Of a stretch of DNA of 64,000 bases, positions 11,131 through 22,843 are shown piece after piece; position 1 is the first letter of the stretch; every line of letters starts with the position of its first letter. Made by a program: the position numbers and the translations under genes. The DNA comes from Pontederia crassipes. Taxonomy: Eukaryota; Streptophyta; Magnoliopsida; Commelinales; Pontederiaceae. The stretch is from NCBI GenBank assembly GCA_030549335.1, contig CM060195.1:28834874-28898873 (forward strand). Reading direction: 5' to 3'. The notes beneath the pieces are model-generated. The model worked only from the letters and a program-made list of their open reading frames with translations. It did not search any database and was not told the origin of the DNA.

Positions 11131-14100
11131 CTGAGGTAGGGGATATGTATCTGGCTTCTGCATGTACGACACAGTCAGATAAAGATGTATGGCTTATCGA
11201 CACTGGTGCTTCGTACCACATGACGCCTCATAAACACTGGTTCTGTGAATATGAGGAGCATAATGGTGGGGATGTCATGCTCGGAGATGACACTGCGGTT
11301 CAGATTGTTGGACGTGGCAGGATGAAGTTGAGGATGAATGATGGCACGGTGAAGATTCTACCAGATGTGATGCATATACCACTTATGAACAAGAGTTTAT
11401 TATCTGTTGGTACAATGGCTGACTCGGGTGTTATATTCAGTTGCGACAAGGATTCGTGTAAGATGATCAGAGGGTCGATTGTAATTGCACGAGGGGTTCG
11501 CTATGACACGTTGTACAAGTTGCTCGGAGAGACAATATCTGTGGACTACAGATTATTTCTGAAGAGGCCAAAGAAGATGAAGACAACAAATCTATGTTGT
11601 GGCATCGGAGATTAGGCCATATCAGTGAAAAAGGACTCTTCACTATAGCATCAAGTCAGATGGTAGAAGGAGATCCGGATTGTTCTGTGGGCTTCGGGTT
11701 CTGTGAACATTGCCTCCATGGAAAATAGAACCGAGTCAGTTTTCAACACACAGGTTCAAGAGCAACGAAGATTCTCGAACTGATTCATAGTGATGTCTTT
11801 GGACCAACTCCGACTCTATCTATTGGAGGGTCCAGGTACTATGTTTCTTTTATAGATGATTTTTCGAGATACAGTTGGATTTATTTTATCAAGAATAAAT
11901 CAAATGTATTCGATAAGTTTCGACAATTTAAAGTTTTGGTGGAAAATCAATTGAGCTACAAGATCAAGGTACTTCGTACAGATAATGGAGGTGAATTTTG
12001 TTCAGATAAGTTTGAGCAGTTCTGCGTGGACAATGGTATTTCTAGGCAGAAGACAACTCCATATACACCTGAGCAGAATGGAGTAGCTGAAAGATTAAAT
12101 CGGTCACTCATAGAGAATGCCAGATGTATGCTGAGTTGGGCTGAATTGGGGCAAGAATTCTGGGCAGAAGCTGTAGCCACAACAAACTATCTGAAGAACC
12201 GCTCACCGACCTCATCAGTGAAGGATCAGACACCTTATGAGGCAATGTTTGGGAAGAAGCCAAATTTGTCTCATGTTCGGGTGTTCGAATGTGACGCATA
12301 TGTTCATATACCCAAGGAAAAACGGAGTAAGCTTGACAGTAAATCTGAAAAGAACATATTTGTCGGATACAAGGAAGGGATCAAGGACTACAAACTGTGG
12401 AATACAAAGTCAAGGACTATTGTTTACAGCAGGAATGTTATTTTCCGTGAATCACATTCCCAAGTTGAAGTTCAAAAAGGTGATGAACCTAAGAAAGTGG
12501 TAGTGCTTGAAGAAGATTCTGATTCTGAAACTTCAGAGGTGGATGCACAAGATACTTCAGTTGAGTCTGTTACAGAACCAGATCAAGAGAACTCTGTTAG
12601 TGAAGTTGAAGATGCAGATTCAAATGAAGACCCAGATATTGGTACTATCATACTAGTTCTCAGGAGATCGACACGAGAAAGAAGAGCACCTTTGAGATAC
12701 TCTCTTAGTGCTCTGAGTTCGTTTCATGCTTTGAGCATCATCGGAGAAGAACCTAGTTCTGTAAAAGATGCAAGGTCTATGGATGATGCAAATCAGTGGG
12801 AGCTTGCTATGGCAGATGAGATGCAATCACTGGATAAGAATGAAATATGGAGCTTGTGTCAATTGCCTAAGGATAGAAAAGTAATTGGTTGCAAATGGGT
12901 ATTCAAGCGAAAGTTGAAACCGGATGGGACTGTGGAGAAGTACAAGGCAAGACTGGTAGCTAAAGGGTATTCTCAGGTTGAGGGAGTCGACTATGATGAG
13001 ATTTTCTCTCCCGTGGCGAAAATGACTTCGATCAGATTTGTTCTATCTCTGGCAGCAGCATATAATCTTGAGGTAGAGCAGATTGATGTGAAGACGGCAT
13101 TCCTTCATGGGGACTTGGAGGAAGAGATATATATATGAGGCAACCAGAAGGCTTTGAAGTTCAAGGTAAAGAGAAGCTGGTGTGCAAATTGAAGAAGTCT
13201 TTGTATGGATTGAAGCAGTCGCTAAGGATGTGGTACCAGAAGTTTGATATGTACATGCTCGAACTCAAGTTTGTACGTTCAGATTCAGATCACTGTGTTT
13301 ACGTGAAGAGAGTTGGCGATCAATTTGTCATTCTTACACTGTATGTGGATGACATGTTACTGATTGGAAATAGTATGAAGATGGTAAATTCAGTGAAGGG
13401 TTTGTTAGCTAAGAAGTTTGAGATGAAAGACTTAGGGCCGGCGAATTTTATTTTGGGTATGCAGATTAGAAGAGATCGTCAGAAGCGAAAGTTATGGCTA
13501 GGACAGGAGAAGTACATAAAAGAAGTGTTGAAGAAATTTAACATGACAGACTGCAAGCCAGTGGGTACTATTATGTCTCTAGGAACCAAACTTTCTGCAG
13601 AGCAATGCCCGAAGACGGATGAAGAAGCCGAAGAGATGGACCGTGTGCCATATGCAAGTGCAGTGGGCAGCTTGATGTACGTCATGGTGTGCACGCGTCC
13701 AGATATAGCCCAAGCAGTGAGAGTTTTGAGTCGATATATGTCTAACCCAGGCAGGGAACATTGGAATGCTATCAAGAGAGTTTTCAGGTACCTTCGTGGA
13801 ACTTCAGATTTTTCGTTGTGTTTTGAAGGTACAAGGAAAGAAAAGATGCTTGATATTGTGGACCATGTAGATGCTGATTGGGGTGGAGACATTGATAGTA
13901 GACGGTCCACTAGAGGATATGTTTTTACATTATTTAGGGCTGCACTAAGTTGGATGAGCAAGAGACAAAGCGTGGTAGCACTTTCTTCTACAGAAGCATA
14001 ATATATGACTCTTACTCATGCTGCAAAAGAGGCCATATGGCTACGGCGGTTGTGCTTGGAGCTCGGATTTGAGCAAGGTGTTATTGAGGTGAGATGTGAT

Positions 14101-14330
14101 AATCAATGTGCTATTCAGTTAGCTAAGAATCCCGCATTTCACTCACGTACAAAGCATATTGACATCCAATACCACTTTATTCGGGAAAAGGTGGAAAAGA
14201 AAGAGATTCAGCTTGAAAAGGTTGATACAACATAGAATAGTTCTGATTTTCTAACTAAAGCAGTTACAGGTGTAAAGTTTGAGTGGTGCTCTACTGCTGT
14301 CGGATTGAAGAAGAATGTTGCTGGCAAGGC
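11131..14330 (+). pseudogene. Copia-1 pol: protease, integrase, reverse transcriptase, RNase H
   Basis: The protease active site DTGAS lies near 11199. The pre-integrase motif HRRLGHIS (about 11603) is in a different frame from the protease. Integrase is seen from 11936 (RTDNGGEF, TPEQNGVAERLNR). Reverse transcriptase starts around 12790 ([22 protein letters not shown]) and has the catalytic YVDDM at about 13342. RNase H shows DADWGGD and the ALSSTEA region. Lesions: a frameshift near 11590; a frameshift in the TATATATA run at about 13128-13136; TAA at 13999-14001 where the family has a glutamate; and TAG at 14233-14235. Confidence 0.95.
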
Positions 14331-14351
14331 TCTCACTGGTGTGAAGTATCC

Positions 14352-14365
14352 ACCAAGTGGGAGAA
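14352..14365 (+). other. Copia-1 polypurine tract
   Basis: A purine-rich stretch (AAGTGGGAGAA at its core) ends immediately before the 3' LTR, as expected for the plus-strand primer. Confidence 0.8.
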
Positions 14366-14802
14366 TGTTAGAGTTGGTGAATACTTCAGGGCCCCTTGTT
14401 TTTCACACCGGGTTCACCCACGTGAGCTTAGGGGAATCTGAGTATTACCTAATTAACAGTATTACTGACGTACGAATGAAAGGGGGGGTTCGGAGGGCCC
14501 CGCCCCCCCGACGGCGGTCCCGCTCGCCGGTGAGCGGGCGGGGGTTCGGGGGCAGCCCGTGTGGTTCGGATTAGGTTTTTTCTCTGTTTTGTTCGGGTTT
14601 TGAACCCATTTGGAGAGGCTATTTATAGCTTATTTTCACATGTAATCTGCGCGGCGGCTGAAAACCTAAACGATATAGTGGAACTTCTTTGCAGGACGTA
14701 ACCTTAATCTCAAGGATGAACCTGGGTAAATTCGTGTGTCTCCTCTATTTTTCTTGCAATCTCTCTGCGATCTTCTCTCCTTGTTCTCGAATTTTCCCAT
14801 CA
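14366..14802 (+). repeat. Copia-1 3' LTR
   Basis: TG...CA LTR of 437 bp, nearly the same as 9844-10260 apart from the extra GC-rich segment near 14490-14515 and scattered substitutions. Confidence 0.95.
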
Positions 14803-14807
14803 AATAG

Positions 14808-15242
14808 TTGGCCGATGAATGCCATCTCAAGGCCCGCGTGCAATGCTTGGATGGTGTTGAGACTTCGAAATGATACATCGCTTGCTCTCGGGCATGCCAC
14901 GATTTGCATGCAAAAGAGAAGAGAAGGAGAGGGCTTGATGCAAAAACTTAGGCTTGATGTGTGGGGAGAACTAACGCCCTTTAGACCTTATTTAAATAGG
15001 AAACAGTGCAGTTTGATTGAAATCAGAAATGTAACATATGTCATGTTATTCTTGTGATCTAATGTTGAAATTAAATATGCCCTTATGTAGACATCATGGT
15101 TTGAGAGATGAACTTTTCGTTATTTAATTCTTCTAGGCAAATTAACATCCACAGGGTTAAACTTCAGGATAACGAGACTATTTTGCTAAATTGTGCATAA
15201 AGTAGTCAGTGTTAATCTCAGCAGCCTGTTCTTCGAGGGATC
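14808..15242 (+). promoter_or_regulatory. Upstream region of CNL gene 2
   Basis: No coding region is seen. The first 60 bp complete the split tandem repeat of 9739-9843. The rest is the presumptive promoter/leader of the CNL at 15243; a TATTTAAATAGG-like TATA candidate lies near 14989. No clear transcription start can be assigned. Confidence 0.35.
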
Positions 15243-17749
15243 ATGGCAAGCGAAGCGTTGCTCCTTCAGTTGGAACAACTTAAGAATAAATCAAAAGAAC
15301 TTCGTTCTACGCATTTCGGAAGGATATCGGACGAGTTGGACAGACTTTTTGAAAGGATCCTTGTCATGCTACGAGCCGACAGAAACTCTCCGCGGCTGGA
15401 ATCAGTGAGGAAAGATTTCTACGAAGCAGAGGACATAGTGGACAAGTTCCACACTGAAGCCTTGCACATGGCACTCAGAGATGATGACTTGAGGATAAAG
15501 GAGAAGGTGCCCGACTTCTTTTCCTTCTATTGTAACCTGATTATGGCTAGTTTAAGGACACAAAGGAAGATGCAAAGGAATATGGACAAGTTGGTGAGCA
15601 GTCTAAAGAACATTGAGAAGAGCCTACGAGAAACTGGTGTTGACGGAGAAGTGATCAATAGACATTTAGAGAAAGTGGAAATCGTAAATCAATTGATTGC
15701 TTATGACGATGAAGGAATAGGGGGGCTGCCAGTGATCGGGATAAGAGGAAACAACAAGACGGCTCTGGCTCAATTGGTTTTCGATGACGCGTGGGTAAGG
15801 CATAAGTTCGAGTTGCGCCTGTGGATCCGCGTTTCGTATGAATTCGACGTGGAGAGGATCACTAGGGATATAATAGAGGCCATCACCGGAGAAGAGAGCA
15901 GCGACAGGACACTCGAGGGACTGATACGTGGCAAGAGGTACCTGCTCGTGCTGGATGACGTCTTTTGCCGAGATCAAAGGGAGTGGGACGAACTGCGAAC
16001 GAAGTTACGCGTCGGTCTAGTAGGAAGCACCGTCGTCGTGACGACTTCTATCCCGAAGGTGGGTGACGAAAGAATGTGGCTAGTTGCGATGGATGATGGG
16101 TTCTGGCGGGCGATGAGAGAAGAACAACGATTCTTGTTGGCTGCACAGCGGGGTTACAATTCCTTGCCCCACCATGCAAGGCAATGTCTTGCTTTTTGTG
16201 CAGTATTTCCTAGAAAATATGAGGTTGAAGAAGACATTTTGATTCACATGTGGATGGGTAATGGATTACTGATATTGGAGGAGAAGGGGCACACAATTTT
16301 AAAAGAATTTGGTGGGAGTTCCTTCCTTAAGAAGGGTACTAAGAAAATTTCATTTTATGATATATCTCATGGATGTCATAACGTAGTGATGTATAAGTTG
16401 CCGGCTCTACACCAAAAGCTTGCACGGAACATTATGCAGAAGGAATGTGCGACGATGGTGGCAGGGAGCACGATGGATATGCTCCCAAGTAATGTCTGTC
16501 ATCTGTACGTGGAACCAAGATGTGAAATTGGCATTCTCGATATTTTGAATGAGTTTCCGACATTGCGCACACTTTTGTTGCCTCATCGTCAGAGGAACCC
16601 CTTTCGGTGCTCTTCTTAATTGCCGAAAGAGAATTCTCTGAAGAAGGGAAGAAAATTGCCCAAAGAGATGTCCCTGAGGGTTCTTGATTTGCATGGTTCG
16701 AGAATCTTAAGACTACCCAATGACCTGGGAAATCTCAAGCAACTGAGATATCTCGACCTCAGCAGCACCGGGATTAAAGCTTTACCGGAGTCCGTAGTGA
16801 CACTCTTCAATCTGCAGACACTAAATCTCACCTCTTGTTACTATCTGCTGAGGCTTCCGTCTGGAATGGGTAAAATGATTAGCCTCAGGCATCTCTTAAT
16901 TGACGGTTGCGAGAGATTGTTGCACATGCCATCAGAAATGGGGAAGCTAACCCAGCTACGAACACTGTCAAAGTACATTATTGGCCAAGAAGCTGGAAGA
17001 GGGCTAGACGAGCTTAAGAAGTTAAAACTTGGTGGCAAACTAGAGCTCAAGGGCCTAAAGAATGTGAATTCTGCGGAAGATGCTGGTGAAGCAAAGCTGT
17101 CTTCGAAAGAGAATTTGCATCACGTGGTACTTGATTGGCGTGTTTTCAAGATGACTCCGCGTGGCGTACTTGAAGATGAAGATGAGACTAATTCGGTGAA
17201 TGACGAGATGTGACTTCAGTGAATGACAAGGCTCAGGATGTGCTGAAATCCCTGGAGCTCCATGTCGACAAACTCAAGTCCTTGGACATATGTCGATATA
17301 CAGGCGCAAGCTTCTCTTCATGGATGATGAACTCCGCCAAATTCCACGAGCTGGTTGAGATATATCTCAGAGACTGCCGTCGTTGCAAGAATTTGCCACC
17401 GCTGGCAGAGATGCCGCGTCTTGAGGTCATATTTCTGAGCAAAATGAATGAAGTCAAGTACATTTGTGGCACCTCCACCAACCGCGATGGTGCTTATAAT
17501 AACAACGTTGAGCTGTTTCCATCCCTCAAGCTGAAGGTATTGATCCTAATTGACATGGAAAAACTGGAGGGGTGGGTGGACAATCAAGAAGCTAAAAATT
17601 TCAAGATCGAAAGCCTTGAGGAGCTAACTGTGTGCAACTGCCCTGCGTTGCTCAAACTGCCAACCGTTCCATCGGTTAAATATTTGACCGTCCATGGAAG
17701 TAACAGGGATGAACTGCTTAAATCACATACATGTTTAGCATACTGGTGA
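15243..17749 (+). pseudogene. CC-NB-LRR (CNL) disease-resistance gene 2, near full length but broken
   Basis: The frame opens MASEALLLQLEQLK, a standard Rx-N start, and runs to 16616. TAA at 16617-16619 interrupts it and the same frame continues to 17213. A frameshift near 17205, beside a short GTGAATGAC duplication, shifts the last LRR part to 17210-17749. Kinase-2 YLLVLDDVF (residues about 232-240), GSTVVVTTS (about 261) and CLAFCAVFP (about 315) are present. The P-loop reads GIRGNNKT, with Asn in place of the Gly before the Lys. The whole RNBS-C/GLPL stretch is missing between the TTS block and the FCAVFP block. The MHD position reads YKL. LRRs follow (LRYLDLSSTGIKALPESV). Role by family: immune receptor. 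Function is unlikely, but the long frame suggests recent decay. Confidence 0.92.
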
Positions 17750-18040
17750 CATTTATCAGTGAGTAAGACAATTTACAACAATTGTTTTCCTGGCTTCACG
17801 GAGTCTAGCTCCTCGTCTTCCCTGTTGATGTGATTACTATGTAGTCCTCCTAATTTAAATTGTGAGCTAACAACTTAATTCTTGCCTCCTTTGTGTTAGA
17901 GTTCCTCCGTGAATCTGAATTAATGCGATAATATTCTAATTTATATTGTTATATTATTTCCTTTATTGGTATAAGTACGTGGTGAAAATGTTTTTAGAAT
18001 AAATTTGAGCAACAGTCTCATTAAATTTCACTTGTAATTT
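17750..18040 (+). other. Probable 3' flank of CNL gene 2
   Basis: The stretch after the stop resembles the 3' flank of the CNL fragment at 26606 (GTAAGAC-ATTTACA against GTAAGAC-ATCTACA), so it was part of the ancestral CNL transcript. No other feature is seen. Confidence 0.5.
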
Positions 18041-18044
18041 CATA

Positions 18045-18480
18045 ATTATCGACCCTCACCGAGAAGGAGTGGAGTGGTAGCGGCTCCTTCCTCTTAAGCA
18101 CAGGTCTCGAGTTCGAGTCCAAATATGTGGATGCAAAAATTTTTTATTTGGAGTCTCACTTGCCACTGTCAAGCACGCGACGGAACGACCTTATCGGATT
18201 AGTTGGGCTCGATGATGGATCGATCTTCTAACATGTGCCCAGTGCTTTTAATAGCGCTGCATGGGTTGGACAAGGTGACCTTATCGGATTACTTGACTCG
18301 ATGGTGGACCGACCTTCCAACTGGACAGTCGGCACCGCTTCCAAATACCGTCGATTGGCTCCGAAAAAACTATCGAACTTCAAAAAACATTTAGTCATCT
18401 GATCGTGGTCTTCTATCGCCCCCCATAGATGTCGGCCCCATGGATGTGAGTATTTTCTCTCTCCTTGGGATCAAGATTTT
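18045..18480 (+). mobile_element. Possible tRNA-derived SINE
   Basis: An A-box-like GTGGAGTGGTAGCGG (18069-18083) is followed 26 bp later by a good B box, GAGTTCGAGTCC (18109-18120). That is the internal RNA polymerase III promoter spacing of tRNA-derived SINEs. No folded tRNA can be drawn. Downstream, a unit beginning CCTTATCGGATTA occurs twice (about 18190 and 18281) with GGACCGACCTTCC-like partners. No target duplication or 3' tail was established. Confidence 0.4.
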
Positions 18481-18606
18481 AATAAATTAAAATATCGTGT
18501 CATTTTTTTTCACTTTTGCTCAAACTTAGTTTTGTATTTATATTATTATTTAAAATTTTCAAAAGTTTCAATCACAAGTAAAAATTTTAAGTAACAAAAA
18601 AATATA

Positions 18607-18610
<4 letters not shown>

Positions 18611-18692
<82 letters not shown>
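18611..18692. repeat. (TAA)n microsatellite
   Basis: About 27 uninterrupted ATA/TAA triplets. It generates a spurious poly-tyrosine or poly-leucine reading frame on the minus strand. Confidence 0.97.
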
Positions 18693-18693
<1 letters not shown>

Positions 18694-18803
18694 CATGAAA
18701 AAGATAGTAGCCTCGTAAAAGGGCTGCCTTTGATCATTCATTCTAATTTCAAGAAGAGAAAACTTTTTAATGAGTTGTTCTCTTTTTAACATTTATTTAT
18801 TTA

Positions 18804-19170
18804 GAGCATCACTATTGCCACTCCAAACCTATTATTGTCACTCCAAAATACTCTATTACCACTCTATTTTATCTCATAAGGATAAAAATGTCCAACGTTT
18901 TTAGCACTCATATAATAATAGAGTGACAATAGTGTGTTTTCAAATGAAAATAGTGGCGTCTTTATTTATTATTTTAAATTTTAAATGAAGAGAGAAAAAA
19001 TACTGATATAATAGTATTTTCTTAAAAAATAAATTATTAAAAATTTAAATATTCCTTAAATATATTATTGTATTTTTTAAAAATAATTTATTTTAATGAT
19101 CATCGTGACTTTGAAAAGTTAAATAAGGGGTCGTAGCTCCATAAAGGAGGTGTCAATCCTTAGTGATAAT
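18804..19170. mobile_element. Possible MITE
   Basis: The left end GCATCACTATTGCCACTCC resembles the inward reading of the right end, ATCACTAAGGATTGACACC, allowing small gaps. The interior is A/T-rich with CACTATT / AATAGTG motifs in both orientations. The roughly 370-bp size suits a Harbinger-type MITE, but no exact target duplication was confirmed. Confidence 0.45.
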
Positions 19171-19333
19171 TGAATTATTTCTTATTTTTAGTTTTTTTAT
19201 ATTATTTCATTATGACTCATTATTTAGCTATTCTAATTTGTTTTACTTATGACCATAATCAAAATTTTTGAAAAATTGAATGGAAAAATTTGAAAGTTGA
19301 ACGAATATATAGATACAAAATTAAGTTTGAGTA

Positions 19334-20388
19334 TGTTGAATCCCGAATATCATTATCATGTTTTGATGATAACAAATGATTTTTTTAAAAGTACTAATAA
19401 ACTTTCAAGTCATGTATGTGCATGTGTAAGATTAAATGAATATATATCAAAGAAGTCGCGACATAAAAATTCAAAAAGGACTTTTTTTGTTGTTCAATTG
19501 ATCGACTAATCGGTGGAAATTTTGCAACCTGCCGAAGAATCCATTAAATGACAATTGAAGAGGGCTTCATAAATTATGATTGGACGATAGATCGAACGGA
19601 CATACAACTGAAAGTCTGCAAGAGGCTAAAAATTTGATGACCATAATAAACTGCGATCAGACGATCGAATCAACCGACCAGACATACATACGACCGAAAG
19701 TTTACAAGACGTTAAAAATTTGAAGTCTCAAAGTCTGTCGAAGAATTGTTCGACCAACCTATCGCCTTGCTCGATCGACTGACAATAAATGCTACAATGA
19801 TGAGTATTTTTCAAATTAAATCTTTAGGAAGATTTTCCTAATGGCCATATTTAGTCAAGAAGTCTATAAAAGACATTCAAAAGGCAGAAGATAGATCATC
19901 CATGCAATCACAAACATCGAAGAACCATTACAAAATTAAAGATAATTTTTTATCATTCGCTTAAAAAACACTAATTCTTTTTCTCTCCTTTGTTAAAAAT
20001 AGTGTAAGCACTATAAGAGACAGATAACAAGAGATTTCACATTTATGATCATAGAAGCTATGTGGAACAAGAAGTTTGCCTTGCCTTTTGAATGAAGAAG
20101 AAGGTGGTTCGGTGTAATAAGAGTTTAACTCTCCCTATAAGAAAGGAGGAAAAAAGTAAAACTCCAAGTCTTGCGGTTGAAAAGTCGGAGTAAGGATGTA
20201 AGCCAAGGAGTTAAACCTAACCTCGTCAACAAAACATGAGTTTGCATTGTCTACTATTTTTCTTTATTTTTGTGCTTTGATTGCATTCACATTTTCACGA
20301 GGTTGTTGAAAATGATTTTAAAAAGGAATTTGGTATTGAGACTTTTTATACCGATTCACCCTTCATCTTGGTGCTTTTTGATACCGCA
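19334..20388 (+). repeat. SIRE-type Copia LTR with primer site, rest of element lost
   Basis: It starts TGTTGAATCCC followed by a TTTTGATGATAACAAA block, the signature opening of SIRE/Maximus Copia LTRs. It contains a CTATAAAAGAC TATA segment (about 19872) and a GTTGAAAAGTCGGAGTAAGG leader-like block. The end is placed at the CA before ATTGGTACCATAGC (20389-20402), which resembles the initiator-Met primer site. No gag follows, so this is a truncated 5' end. The family also appears at 3330-3900, 42745-43210 and 55953-56984. Confidence 0.7.
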
Positions 20389-21040
20389 ATTGGTACCATA
20401 GCAATGTCATTGGTTTTACATTTAATCATAGTCATGACATCAAATGGTTTTATTCTTAATAAAGGTCAATCAACCAACCGTCTAACATTTTTCAATGCAT
20501 CAAATTTTGCATATTAGAAATTACGATGCAAGCCTATGTATGTTCCATAGATATTGACATATGGGAAAAGACGGATCAAGTTGGATTGATCAAACTTGTT
20601 AGATCCAATTGGTCGAATTAGATAATTATAAGTTAGTATATAATAATAACATAGGTATAAACTTTGAGTAGATAATAATTATAAGCAATGCATAATAATT
20701 TTTAGTCAATAGTGACACGATTTATTTAAATGCACAATGATCTAAATCAAATGTAATTTTCTAAGAAATATAACATAAGTTTTAATATTTTACTAAATTT
20801 ATTATTTTAATAGTATGATCATTCATGTCAACATCGTATTTGAATTTACAAATACACTACATTTTATTTCAAATGATTAACGATACAAATAATAAAATTT
20901 TTGTTATCTTCTATTTTAATTGTGTATATAAATATAATGTCTTAATAATTGGAATAATGTTTGTGATAATTAAAAAGAAAATAATAATAAAAAAATATGA
21001 GTGTGTTATTATTAAAATGTTAATAATATGATAAAAAGAT
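20389..21040. other. Post-LTR remnant, then AT-rich DNA
   Basis: Positions 20389-20520 match the stretch after the LTR fragment at 43060-43200 (CAATGCATCAAATTTTGCATATTA against CAATGCATTAAATTTTAGCATATTA-like blocks). Beyond 20520 nothing is recognised. Confidence 0.5.
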
Positions 21041-21239
21041 TAGGGCTACGCAGAACCGGTACTGGGTTCGGGTTTGGACGGACCCGGTCCCGATCCGGTT
21101 TCTACCGGGGTCGGGAAACATTGGACTCGGTACCGGTCCCGGACCTGGCCGGTACTAGGTCCGGGTCTGACCCGGCAAACCGGGAACGGGACCGGGTTTG
21201 GATCGGGAATTTTGACCTTGAAGACACCAGAACTATTTT

Positions 21240-22840
21240 TTGAAGAAATAAATAAGTAGCTACTAAAATGTAAAGGAAATACTCTAAATTGATTAAAAAC
21301 ATGAAGTTTACATGTCCAACATCATACCACATACATCATTACATCCATGTTCAGACATACATCATTCTAAATTGATCAAAATGACAAAATCATCATACGA
21401 AATAAACAATCCAGCATCATACGACATACATCATTCAATCCATATCTAAACAAAATTAAATAAAGAGTTTAAAGCACATTAGACATTAGTACATTCTAAA
21501 TTGAAAGCTTCTTATTTAGTCTAGTCTTTACTTCCATCAAAGCTCCTCCACTCCACAATGCATCACCTGTTGCCATGTAGTCATGTAGATAAGATAGAAG
21601 ATTAAGAATTAAGAGTAGACAATTGAGTCATAAAAAATTTGCAGCAATATTCTAAAGAAGGTTGAACTTATTGCACAGAAGAAATTATTGTACATAAGAA
21701 AATGAAGTTTGAACTTCACAGGACACCCAACATATCAAAAAATAGACCTCGCATTTTATCAAGGGCTCTATTTCTTGCCTTTCATATTGGTACTCTAACT
21801 TTGAGAGCTAACTTTCAAAGACCATACCAAAATTTCTCCAATCTACAAAATAAACAAGGCAAGGGACAAAACTTTCAAAAGCAAGTCAGCATGATGATTT
21901 TTCTTTGGTTATTTAATCAGGCTAGAATCTCATTATAGCTAGAGGTTTCTAGTGGCAAAAATTGTGAGGAATAAAGATACATGAAGTATTGCATTCAGGC
22001 CAATGCACAATGCACAATACAAACCTTAATATCTGGTCTGCCACATGATTTTTCTATACAAAATGGTGCTGATGTAATTCACAGTATTTAATATAAAGAT
22101 ACATGAAGTAAGTTGCAAAGTTAGAGAACAACCAATAAAAAGTGAAAGAAATCATGAAGACAATCTCAGTGATGGTAAAATGCTTGAGACCCTAACTGAC
22201 AAGGAAACCAAACACATTACAATCAAAGATGACAAGACACAGAAGAAACAAAGACTGCATTCATCAAACTTAAGCACATGGTAGTATGCAGCTTTAATTA
22301 CTGCACCTTACATGTCCATTATTCCAGTTCCCAGTTATTGAACTAAATTAAATAAGCCTTGGTCACCTGTTTTTGAACTATGAATTGCATATCACACAGC
22401 TAAAAGGGTTGCAGACTTTGCAACAATGAAGTATTCATAAAATAAAGACAAGTTTTATAGTATGCAACTCTGACTCCTTAATTGAGAAAAATGAATGGTA
22501 GATATGATATCATAAATAGACATGATTGATCAATGTTTGGAGTTGAATGTTGTTTGAACAATTCAGATTTGGCATGGCAGACATGAAACAGTTTAGCACT
22601 TAAGATTATTTGAAGTTTCATCAAATGAAGACACAATATAGAAAAGAAACATCCACGTACTCACAAATTCACAATTGAAAAAGTTAATTGTCTGTTATCA
22701 TTTGATCTAACAATGAAATTGAGGTTCCAACTTGGGTGTTCCCGGTAGCTTCTGCATAACAAAAAGTTAATAACATGATTAACATATAAAAAATGAAAGA
22801 GTAACACAATATGTAAGTAGAATAATATAACTTTAACCTA
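21240..22840. other. hAT interior without coding sequence
   Basis: This AT-rich stretch lies between the left terminus and the 3' end of the transposase gene. Small repeats occur (ACATCATACGACATACATCATT-type units at 21310-21440, in phrases no longer than 20 bp). No gene is seen. Confidence 0.5.
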
Positions 22841-22843
22841 TAA

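Larger units (their letters stand above)
9844..14802 (+). mobile_element. Copia-1, complete LTR retrotransposon with target-site duplication
   Basis: A 4959-bp Ty1/Copia element is bounded by two LTRs, each starting TGTTAGAGTTGG and ending TTTTCCCATCA. The 5-bp duplication AATAG flanks it at 9839-9843 and 14803-14807. A tRNA-iMet-type primer site follows the 5' LTR, and a purine tract precedes the 3' LTR. Domain order gag, protease, integrase, reverse transcriptase, RNase H defines Copia. Several stops and frameshifts make it non-autonomous now. The minus-strand element at 33573-35905 belongs to the same family. Confidence 0.97.

Noticed and set aside
10759..11172. Minus-strand ORF inside Copia-1
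   Set aside because: Shadow of gag on the opposite strand.
18069..18120. tRNA gene
   Set aside because: A and B boxes are present but no cloverleaf stems can be drawn, so it is SINE-like at best.
18546..18792. Poly-tyrosine and poly-leucine ORFs
   Set aside because: They translate the TAA microsatellite.
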